From Dyella japonica A8 (lineage in GTDB: Bacteria; Pseudomonadota; Gammaproteobacteria; Xanthomonadales; Rhodanobacteraceae), in NCBI RefSeq assembly GCF_000725385.1, contig NZ_CP008884.1, positions 434,001-498,000 on the forward strand: 64,000 nt of DNA, written 5' to 3'. The notes beneath the pieces are model-generated. The model saw nothing but the letters and a program-made list of their open reading frames with translations, did not search any database and had not been told where the DNA came from. Shown here piece after piece: positions 15,767 to 24,700 of this stretch. Each line of letters starts with the position of its first letter. The stretch's first letter is position 1. A program made the position numbers and the translations under genes.

Positions 15767-17971
15767 ATGAATGTTCTACTTGGCACTATCGACCCCATCA
15801 AACGTCTTAGCGGGCGCACGAGAGAACGGTGGAATCGTGTCATCTCGCAATTTTGCATGCCAACCTTCAAAGGCGCCCGTTCATTTATCGGCCGCATGGG
15901 AAAGCCTTTCGCTAAGCCGGGGCGACAGAAGGCGCTATTGCGTGCGTTGTTGGAAAGCAGCCCCGATGCGATGTGGATTAAGGACCACGATGGAACATAT
16001 ATTGCGTGCAATTCCCGAGCTGCGCGAAATCTCGGCCTTCAGGTTGACGACGTAATTGGGAAGAGGGACGCCGACCTCTTCGATTGCGAAACGGCACGCC
16101 GACATCTCACCGTGGATCAAACCATCCTCGCGGGAGAGGTGTCCGTCACCTCCGAGGGAAAGTACGTCGACGCTAGGACGGGTGACGTCTATGTTCTTGA
16201 ATCTATAAAGACGGCTGTGTACCACGCCAATGGCGATCTCCTTGGCGTACTCGGTATCGCTCGAGACATAACTGATCGAAAGCGTGCCGAAGAGCGGCTT
16301 AGTCAGGCCGCAAAGGTCGTGGAAAGTACCAGTGAAGGGGTGATGATCACCGATACAAGCGGCCGGATCATCTCCGTAAATCAGGCACTCTGCACCATCA
16401 CCGGCTACTCTGAGCAAGAAGTCCTCGGGCAGACACCCGGATTGCTAGACGTTGCAGACCGGGATTTCGGGCTCATGCAGGCCATTTGGTCATCCGTTCG
16501 CCATACCCATACCTGGCAGGGCGAAATATGGAATAAGCGCAAGAATGGTGAGCGCTATCCCGTCCGATGGGCCATCAATTCGGTGAGGGATCGCAACGGA
16601 AATACGACTCACTATGCAGGCGTAGCCACCGACCTTAGCCGCATTAAGCGCTATGAAGACCAGCTCGACTACAAAGCGCATTACGATGAGATCACCGGAC
16701 TACCAAATCGTACATTGGCAATGGAGCAGATCGATCACCGCATTCGCATCGGCCTGAAGGGTGACGAGAAGCTGGCGGTACTTTTGATTGATCTGGACTT
16801 CTTCAAACGCGTCAATGAGAGCCTCGGTCACCTCGCCGGGAACAAGCTCCTTCAACATGTGGCGGAAAGGATTTCTTGTGCGTCTCCTGACGCAAACACC
16901 GTAGCTCGGCTGGGAAGCGACGAATTTGCCATCATCCTAGCCGGGCGCTCGGGCCTGGCAGAGGTCGAAGACACCGCCAAAAGGATCATCGCCGCCATGT
17001 CCAGCCCGTTCGATGTCAACGGTAATGACGTCTACATCGGCTGCACGATCGGTATAAGCGTCTACCCCACTGGGGGATGCGATAGCATTACGATGCTAAC
17101 GAATGCCGACACTGCATTGTCACATGCCAAGAGGCAAGCGCGGAATTCGTTTTGCTTCTACAACCCGACACTTACCTACGTCGCGCGGCAGTTCCTTGAC
17201 CTTGACGCCAGCCTCAGGCGTGCGCTGGAGCTCAACGAGTTCGAGCTCTACTATCAGCCTCAGATCTGTCTCGCAACGGGAGCAATTCGCGCCGTTGAGG
17301 CGCTGCTGCGGTGGAATCGTCCTGGTGTAGGCATGGTCTCTCCCGCTGCGTTTATAGCTCATGCCGAACAGACCGGCCTAATTGTACCGATCGGTCAATG
17401 GGTTGTTATGCAAGCCTGCAAGCAACTGTCGGCGTGGCAGTCCCTTGGCCTTTCGGGCTTCCGCATCTCCGTCAATCTTTCGCCAAGCCATTTAACCAGC
17501 CCCGATCTCATTGCGCAGATCCGCGCATCTCTGGCATCAACAGGAGCGCAGCCAGAAATGCTGGAGCTGGAAATTACAGAAACCACCCTGATGGAACACC
17601 ATTCAAGTACCAGGGACGTTCTTCAAGATATCAAGAAGCTAGGCGTTACTCTGGCCATTGACGACTTTGGCACTGGCTACTCGTCGCTAGCCTATCTTCA
17701 ACAGTTCCCCGTTGACCTCATAAAAATCGATCGTAGGTTTATCAATGACGCCCCGGCCAACGCTCGTGCGGAGGGTATGTTGGCCAGTATTATTGCCATG
17801 GCACGTCACCTTCATATGGATCCCCTTGTGGAGGGCGTCGAGACTGAGGCGCAATGCCGACTGCTTCACGTCCTTGGATGCGACTACGCACAAGGTAACT
17901 ATTTCAGTGCTCCCACATCGGCAGGTGACGTCACGAGCTTCTTGCAAAACTCCAAGAAGAACATGCCTTAA
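15767..17971 (+). CDS. PAS-PAS-GGDEF-EAL cyclic-di-GMP protein
   Basis: A 734-residue cytoplasmic protein; the start at ATG 15767 is preferred over the TTG at 15740. Two PAS domains (about 60-170 and 180-300, with ARDITDRKRAEERL and YAGVATDLSRIKRYEDQL linkers) precede a GGDEF domain (LTGLPNR-like ITGLPNRTL; active loop LGSDEFAII). A C-terminal EAL domain follows, with AVEALLRW, LELEITETTLM and IDDFGTGYSSL, all consistent with an active phosphodiesterase. The cyclase loop is GSDEF in place of GGDEF, a change that often lowers activity, so net c-di-GMP hydrolysis is likely. It sits among adhesin and two-component genes, where c-di-GMP turnover would affect attachment. Confidence 0.92.
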   Translation: MNVLLGTIDPIKRLSGRTRERWNRVISQFCMPTFKGARSFIGRMGKPFAKPGRQKALLRALLESSPDAMWIKDHDGTYIACNSRAARNLGLQVDDVIGKRDADLFDCETARRHLTVDQTILAGEVSVTSEGKYVDARTGDVYVLESIKTAVYHANGDLLGVLGIARDITDRKRAEERLSQAAKVVESTSEGVMITDTSGRIISVNQALCTITGYSEQEVLGQTPGLLDVADRDFGLMQAIWSSVRHTHTWQGEIWNKRKNGERYPVRWAINSVRDRNGNTTHYAGVATDLSRIKRYEDQLDYKAHYDEITGLPNRTLAMEQIDHRIRIGLKGDEKLAVLLIDLDFFKRVNESLGHLAGNKLLQHVAERISCASPDANTVARLGSDEFAIILAGRSGLAEVEDTAKRIIAAMSSPFDVNGNDVYIGCTIGISVYPTGGCDSITMLTNADTALSHAKRQARNSFCFYNPTLTYVARQFLDLDASLRRALELNEFELYYQPQICLATGAIRAVEALLRWNRPGVGMVSPAAFIAHAEQTGLIVPIGQWVVMQACKQLSAWQSLGLSGFRISVNLSPSHLTSPDLIAQIRASLASTGAQPEMLELEITETTLMEHHSSTRDVLQDIKKLGVTLAIDDFGTGYSSLAYLQQFPVDLIKIDRRFINDAPANARAEGMLASIIAMARHLHMDPLVEGVETEAQCRLLHVLGCDYAQGNYFSAPTSAGDVTSFLQNSKKNMP

Positions 17972-18092
17972 TTTGTTGGGACAAACAAACTAGATCATTT
18001 TAGCCGTCAAGACATGTCTTAAAAGGCCATCTGAAGCCAAAGCATGAGCACATGGCAATACGGCAGTTGATAAAACCAGCAGCCAGCATCAT

Positions 18093-19235
18093 TCAGTACA
18101 GGCGCTGTAGCTCGCGCGTATATGCAAGTACATTTTCTGTGTTGGCCACATCCAGCGTACTCAACAGCGCCATCACATTTCGACGATAGTCACCCACTTC
18201 AGAATCGTGTCGCTCAAAAGTCTGCAGAAGCATGCGACCTCCTTCCTGGCAGTCGAAGTCGGGATAGTAGTAGCCATAGTTACGAATGAATTCGGAGTTG
18301 TGAATCAACGGATATCCACCGTACAGGACCTCATAATATAGATAGTTCTGGCCATTCTCCCAATGATGGGAGATCACGCAGTCTCCGCAACTAGCCATGA
18401 AATCAGCCAGCGGGTAGCGTCCCTCAAACGTGGTCAAGCCGTGGTTGACGATGTCAAGGCTCCTCGCGAAGTGAAGAAACTTCACGTGGTCCTTCATATG
18501 CAGGCTATTGCATACGCGCACAGATTCAAACATTGAAGGCCTGGCGCGATAGGCCTCCTCGCACACAAGCATGGGAATGAATGACGTCTTGACCATGCAT
18601 ACGTTGGGCTCAAAGACGCACATTCGCCAACGGTCTTTGCCCGACTGATACCCCCAAGGTGTTTGCGTTGGAAGCGTAGCGATCGCGCGGTCAAGAAAAT
18701 ATGGATTCCATAGATGTGGAACAATGCGAAGAGGTGCACGTGCCATCATGGAAAAATAGTCTCCGCAACTCCGCTCGTACTCAGGAATGGTCCAAACGGC
18801 ATCGTAAGGTTTGTCGCTCGACAGACCACTGTGCGGCTTGTTAAACATTGCCCTTTCTATATCGATCACATAGTCATTGCCGACTCTCATCCATACGTAT
18901 CGCCCACCCGATTGACGATAAGCCTTGACCCAATCATCACTAAGCTGAGAACTCATCTCGATAACGACATCGAGCTTCTCGTAGGCATCGCCCACCTCCA
19001 TCAACTCGATTCCCGTACCTTCCAGCATCATGGATGGATGAGCCACCTTGCCCTCTCCCCCACGCACCAACACTGCTTCTTCGACGACAGGGCTCAGTTT
19101 GAGAAGCTGAACTAGAAAGACGCAGTTCTGAAAGATCCCGTTCTCCCATATCGATTGAACGTTCTCACGCAAATGCAAAGTAACGCCCACCTTCAAGCGA
19201 TTGGCATCAATCCTTCTTCCAGCTTGTTCGCTCAT
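18093..19235 (-). CDS. DUF2827 protein, third of a tandem trio (putative glycosyltransferase)
   Basis: A 380-residue protein starting with ATGA that overlaps the upstream paralogue's stop. Family hallmarks are KVGVTLHLRENVQSIWENGI, FLVQLLKLSP, FEPNVCMVKTSFIPMLVCEE, VVNHG-type and SHHWENGQNYLYYEVLYGGY, then HNSEFIRNYGYYYPDFD. The layout suggests two Rossmann-like halves (GT-B style) with a late donor-site-like region, but no DUF2827 function is established to my knowledge. There is no signal peptide, so it is cytoplasmic. It is the last gene of a three-gene operon downstream of a giant adhesin. Modification of the Ser/Thr/Asn-rich adhesin stalk is an attractive inference. Confidence 0.85.
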   Translation of the reverse strand: MSEQAGRRIDANRLKVGVTLHLRENVQSIWENGIFQNCVFLVQLLKLSPVVEEAVLVRGGEGKVAHPSMMLEGTGIELMEVGDAYEKLDVVIEMSSQLSDDWVKAYRQSGGRYVWMRVGNDYVIDIERAMFNKPHSGLSSDKPYDAVWTIPEYERSCGDYFSMMARAPLRIVPHLWNPYFLDRAIATLPTQTPWGYQSGKDRWRMCVFEPNVCMVKTSFIPMLVCEEAYRARPSMFESVRVCNSLHMKDHVKFLHFARSLDIVNHGLTTFEGRYPLADFMASCGDCVISHHWENGQNYLYYEVLYGGYPLIHNSEFIRNYGYYYPDFDCQEGGRMLLQTFERHDSEVGDYRRNVMALLSTLDVANTENVLAYTRELQRLY

Positions 19236-20422
19236 TCGCTCACCACGTTGTCGACTAGCATTTCGATGCGATGGACAAATTCACTAATATTGTCGGGATG
19301 CCCCGGGGAAAGGCGTGCCAGCAAGCGTCGCGCGCACGCGGCGTAATCGCTCCAGTAGTCTGCGTCTTTCTCCCAAGCCTCAATGAGACAAGCGCCACCC
19401 GTAGCGGCGTCGAAATCGGGGTAGTACAGCCCTGCGCCGTGACCTCGTAGAAATTGCGAATTGTGCACGAGAGGATATCCACCATAGAGAGCATCGTAGT
19501 ACAGGTAGTTCATGTCGCACTCCCAATGGTGCGAGACGACGACGTCCATGGCATACCGCGTCATGCAGTCAGCAAAATCCAAACGAGGTTCGTAACTTGC
19601 ATGAGAGTTGCGAGTCAAATCGAGATTGGAAGCAAAGCGATTGAAGGTGTAGTGCTCCTTCATATGGTAGCTATTCATAACCATCATCAACGCAATCGAT
19701 TCAGGCTTGCTTCTATAGGCCTTCTCACATACCAGCATTGGTAGAACGCTATTCTTTACCACTGATATGTTGGGCTCGAAGATGGCAGCACGCCAGCCGT
19801 GGCGAACCGCACCAGGCTGCCTCGGCCGAAAGCCGAAGGACCGACCTACTTCGCCAAGGCCTTGCAGTCGCTTCTGAATAAAAGTGGGGGCCCATATGTG
19901 TGGCACGGCGTGCACGGGCACGCGCGTCACCGTCTTCAGTAAGGGTCCGCTGGTCTTCATGTGGTGCGGCAACGTCCAGACTTCGTGCCATGGAGTGCCA
20001 TTAAAAATGTGCCCGGCCTCTTTCCCAAAGAGCGGACTTTCGGCGAGATCCGCGAATGTATGTCCCACGAAGAAGGTGACGATCTTGGTGCCTAGCGCAC
20101 GCACATGGCGAAGCCACTCCAAAGGAAGCTGCGCTCCCATTTCGATAACAAGATCCAGCTCATGAGTGACCTCTGAGGGCGCCACAAGAGGGGTGTCCAA
20201 TAGATCAAAATTCAACCCCGCCGGCAGCCGTGGCTGATCACCACCGTTGAGCAAAACGATGCGCCCTACCCGCTCGCTGTCGCGCAGCAGTGTCACCAGG
20301 AATGCCAGATTCTGGTTGAGTCCACTTGACCAAAGCTCAGCGCCTTGCACGGCAAACACGGAAATGCCGACATTGATTTTACGGCCCAACTGACCTTCCT
20401 TCAGGGATGGAGCTTTAGTCAT
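19232..20422 (-). CDS. DUF2827 protein, second of trio
   Basis: A 396-residue paralogue, with 4-nt overlaps at both ends (19232-19235 and 20419-20422), so all three genes are translationally coupled. It carries NVGISVFAVQGAELWSSGLN, NLAFLVTLL, FEPNISVVKNSVLPMLVCEK, VVSHHWECDMNYLYY, ALYGGYPLVHNS and LYYPDFD. It differs from the other two in the AELWSSGLNQ start and RHVRALGTKIVTFF segment, which suggests a different acceptor or donor, not a recent duplicate. Confidence 0.85.
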   Translation of the reverse strand: MTKAPSLKEGQLGRKINVGISVFAVQGAELWSSGLNQNLAFLVTLLRDSERVGRIVLLNGGDQPRLPAGLNFDLLDTPLVAPSEVTHELDLVIEMGAQLPLEWLRHVRALGTKIVTFFVGHTFADLAESPLFGKEAGHIFNGTPWHEVWTLPHHMKTSGPLLKTVTRVPVHAVPHIWAPTFIQKRLQGLGEVGRSFGFRPRQPGAVRHGWRAAIFEPNISVVKNSVLPMLVCEKAYRSKPESIALMMVMNSYHMKEHYTFNRFASNLDLTRNSHASYEPRLDFADCMTRYAMDVVVSHHWECDMNYLYYDALYGGYPLVHNSQFLRGHGAGLYYPDFDAATGGACLIEAWEKDADYWSDYAACARRLLARLSPGHPDNISEFVHRIEMLVDNVVSE

Positions 20423-21558
20423 ATTGGAGGGGTTATCCTGAGTTCCGTCAGGAGCTGTGCGTACTGAGCTATGACGGACCTATTCTGTGGCAGATAGCGG
20501 GTAATGAGCGTTCGCTGCCGGCGTCGATACTCTTCCCACTGCTGGTCATGCGTCGCTATTGCATGGAGCAAAGTATCGGCACCGATCTGGACATCATTGT
20601 CAGGGTAGTAATAGCCAAGATCGGAGCACATGTTCGCGTTGTGCACCAACGGATAACCCATCCAACAAACATCGAAGTAGAAGTAATTAAGCGGATTCTC
20701 CCATTGATGCGATACAACCACGTCTGTGAATTCGCTCAAGAAGTAGGGCGTGTCATAGCGACCAAGGAAGGTGGCCTTGTGGTCACGCACTAGGTCAAGG
20801 TGATTCATCAGTGCGATGAACTCGGCGCTATCGCTTGCCATGGATTCGGTATTGGTGACATACAGGCTCGCTATGTCCTGGGGCCGGCGTCGATATGCCT
20901 CCTCGGCAATCAGAATCGGATACAGGCAAAACTTCACGATGTCATGGTTGGGCTCCATGATGCTCAGCCGCTTTGCATCCCGGTGTGGAACATACTCGGC
21001 TACTTTCGACAGCTCACGACAGCGCTGATCGAGAAGAACTGGTGACCACACAAAGGGTACGGTGCGCGCCTGACGTCGCCTCAGGGTTTGAAAATAGTGA
21101 CGGCTTATGTAATCAACCTGAGGCACCATCCAAATGGCATCGTAGCGCTGGTTCACGAATAAGTTATATCCCCACATCGGCCGTTTAAATAGGATCGACT
21201 CCATGGCATGGACGTATTCGAAACCGCAGCAATAAGACACCAGGTGTGTACCGCGTTGCTTCAAGTAATCGGTTGCGTCGGCACCAACCTGACCACCCAG
21301 TTCAATCAATACGTCTAAGTAATCCTTGATCTCACCCAGCCCCTTTACGGGCCAGCGAGACGTATTCCACGGCATGCTTTCTTCAAGCGGCACGGAAGTC
21401 GTATTGACCAACGTCACCGAACCGACGTTTGGGCACTGCCTGAGCGTCTCCGCCAGGTAAATGGCATTCTGTTTGATGCCGTTATTCCACAACGTCTCCG
21501 TTGGGCTGGACAATCCGATAGTGATACCGATGCGAAGAAGATCTGAATCATTGGACAT
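20419..21558 (-). CDS. DUF2827 protein, first of trio
   Basis: A 379-residue paralogue, first in the operon, beginning 221 bp downstream of the adhesin stop on the same strand. It has RIGITIGLSSPTETLWNNGIK, NAIYLAETLRQCP, MEPNHDIVKFCLYPILIAEE, VVSHQWENPLNYFYFDVCW and LGYYYPDNDV. Sequence drift between the three members is large, so the trio is old. No separate promoter is obvious in the 221-bp gap, and cotranscription with the adhesin is possible. Confidence 0.85.
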   Translation of the reverse strand: MSNDSDLLRIGITIGLSSPTETLWNNGIKQNAIYLAETLRQCPNVGSVTLVNTTSVPLEESMPWNTSRWPVKGLGEIKDYLDVLIELGGQVGADATDYLKQRGTHLVSYCCGFEYVHAMESILFKRPMWGYNLFVNQRYDAIWMVPQVDYISRHYFQTLRRRQARTVPFVWSPVLLDQRCRELSKVAEYVPHRDAKRLSIMEPNHDIVKFCLYPILIAEEAYRRRPQDIASLYVTNTESMASDSAEFIALMNHLDLVRDHKATFLGRYDTPYFLSEFTDVVVSHQWENPLNYFYFDVCWMGYPLVHNANMCSDLGYYYPDNDVQIGADTLLHAIATHDQQWEEYRRRQRTLITRYLPQNRSVIAQYAQLLTELRITPPI

Positions 21559-21779
21559 AAGTTAGTTGTACCAATCCGGCATCGAACGCCTTGCGTGTTA
21601 AGGCAATCACCATCCAAGCAGCTGGCGCCCCAGCGCTCGCAGGACGCGAAGCGCTGCAAATTGCGTTCACGTCACCACGACCGAAGGCGCGGCACAGGGC
21701 CATTGCCACGCACATTCCAAGGACTTGTGTTGGATAGCACGATCAAACGAACCCTGTAGCCTTGCGCCATAAGCCAGCA

Positions 21780-24700
21780 TTACCACGAAATTCCGACGCC
21801 CGCGTTCACCATGACATGGTTACCGTCTCCCGCACTGACACCAAACTTTGCCTGTATGTTGTCACCAATGCGCGCACCCATTCCTACCGCCACCGCCGAA
21901 TATCCGGCGTATTTGCTAACACCTGCGCCGACGATGAATCGATCGTCCTTGCCGACGGCCGGAATGCCGGCCAACGCACCGCTCATGGCTATGCCTGAAT
22001 AGGTGGAGCGAGCCAGATTGTTGACAGTGGTAGTCAGATTGGTGGCGTTACCCGTTGCCTGCTGAAGCTGCGCCAAAGTGACCGCATCATTGGGATTGAT
22101 ACCTGGAGCCACGTTAGTGATGCGGCGCTGATTGCCGGCGGAACCAACGGAAACCGTGTTGGCTTCGTTGGCCACCGAGCCTGCACCAAGCGCTACACTA
22201 TTTGCACCCGCGGCCACGCTATTGGCACCCAGGGCTACGCTATTGGCGCCGCTGGCTACGGCGTTATTGCCTATCGCCACGGTTGGATCTCCTGTGGCCT
22301 GAGCGCCCTGGCCTATAGCCACCGAACCACTGGTAGTGGCCTGCGCCGACTGACCCACCGCTATTGCGCCTGAGCCGTTTGCATTGGCGGCGATACCTTG
22401 CGCGACTGCACCCATCCCACTGGCACGGGCTGGTTGTTGCCCGATCACAGAGCACGTCATAGCGCCATTGCTCACCGTGCAAACACCCGCTTGGCCATTC
22501 ACGAGCGCCTGGATCTGCACGGATGCCGTGGACACGCTGGTAGACAGGCTGTTGACGTTCGTATTGGTGGCGCCCAGGCTCGTCGATAGTGCGGCTACAT
22601 TGCCGTTGGTCGTGGTTACGCTTGTCGACAGTGAAGCGACGGCACTGTTGTTGCTTCTCAATCCCGTCGACAACGAAGCGATACCACTGCTCTCAGTATT
22701 CAGGCTGCTCGCTGTCGATGTGGACAACGAGTTGACATTGCTACCGATCGTATTCAGTCCAGTCGACAGCGATGTAATTCCACTATTGGCTGTACTCAAT
22801 CCGCTCGACGTCGACATAGACAGCGACTGGATGTCACTTGCATTCGTGGATATACCGGTCGAAACCGAGGTCGATAGCGATTTCACATTGCTGTTTGCGG
22901 CACTCAATCCCGTCGACAAAGATGTGACGTTATTCACAACGCCACTCATACTCGTTGAAAGCGACGTGATACCGCTGCTGGCTGTACTCAAGCCACTTGA
23001 TGTCAGCGATGAAAGTGACGCGATAGAGCTCGTGTTCGTGGAGATTGCCGAAGACGTCGACGTTGATAGCGATGTGACATTGCTGCTGGTGGTGCTAAAG
23101 CCCGTCGACAACGACGCGACGTTGCTGCTGGTCGCACTCAAGCCCGTTGAGAGCGACGCCACATTGCTATTGGTGCTGCTCAAGCCGGTCGACAGCGATC
23201 CCACATTGCTGTTGGTCGTGCTCAGTCCCGTCGACAACGACGCAACGTTGCTACTGGTCGCGCTCAGGCCCGTTGAGAGCGACGCCACATTGCTGTTGGT
23301 GCCGCTCAAGCCGGTCGATAGCGATCCCACATTGCTGTCGGTCGTGCTTAACCCCGACGACAGCGACGTGATATTGCTCTGGTCCGTCGCTATCGAGGAC
23401 GACGTGGATGTCGACAGTGATGCGACGCTGCTACTGGTGCTGCTCAAGCCGGTCGACAGCGATCCCACATTGCTGTTGGTCGTGCTCAGCCCCGACGACA
23501 ACGACGCGACGTTGCTGCTGGCGGCGCTCAGACCCGTTGAGAGCGACGCCACATTGCTGTTGGTGCCGCTCAAGCCGGTCGACAGCGAGCTCACATTGCT
23601 GTTGGTCGTGCTCAATCCCGACGACAGCGAGCCCACATTGCTGTTGGTCGTGCTCAATCCCGACGATAGCGACGTGATATTGCTCTGATCCGTCGCAATC
23701 GAGGACGACGTGGAGGTCGACAGCGACGCGACGTTGCTGTTTGTGGCACTCAGCCCCGTTGACAACGATGCAACGTTACTGTTGGTCGAACTCAAACCCG
23801 TTGAGAGCGACGCCACATTGCTGTTAGTGCTGCTCAATCCCGATGACAGCGACGTGATATTGCCCTGGTCCGTCGCTATCGAGGACGACGTGGAGGTCGA
23901 CAGTGACGCGACGCTGCTATTTGTTGCACTCAGCCCTGTCGACAACGATGCGACGTTGCTGCTGGTCGCGCTCAAACCCGTCGAGAGCGACGCCACATTG
24001 CTGTTAGTCGTACTCAACCCCGACGACAGCGACGTGATATTGCTCTGGTCCGTCGCTATCGAGGACGACGCAGAGGTCGACAGGGACGCCACGTTGCTGT
24101 TCGTGCTGCTCAGGCCGGCCGACAGCGAGCCAACGCCGCTGTTGGTCGTGCTCAACCCCGACGACAACGATGTGATATTACTCTGGTCCGTCGCAATCGA
24201 GGACGACGTGGAGGTAGACAGCGACGCCACGTTGCTGGTCGTGCTGCTCAAGCCCGCCGACAACGATCCCACATTGCTATCGGTCGTGCTCAGTCCCGTC
24301 GACAGCGACGCGATGTTGCTCTGGTCCGTCGCAATCGAGGACGACGTGGAGGTAGACAGTGACGCCACGTTGCTGTTCGTGCTGCTCAAGCCGGTCGACA
24401 GCGAGCCCACACTGCTGTTGGTCGTGCTCAACCCCGACGACAGCGACGTGATATTGCTCTGGTCCGTCGCTATCGAGGACGACGTGGATGTCGACAGTGA
24501 TGCGACGCTGCTACTGGTGCTGCTCAAGCCGGTCGACAGCGATCCCACATTGCTGTTGGTCGTGCTCAGCCCCGACGACAACGACGCGACGTTGCTGCTG
24601 GCGGCGCTCAGACCCGTTGAGAGCGACGCCACATTGCTGTTGGTGCCGCTCAAGCTGGTCGACAGCGAGCTCACATTACTGTTGGTCGTGCTCAATCCCG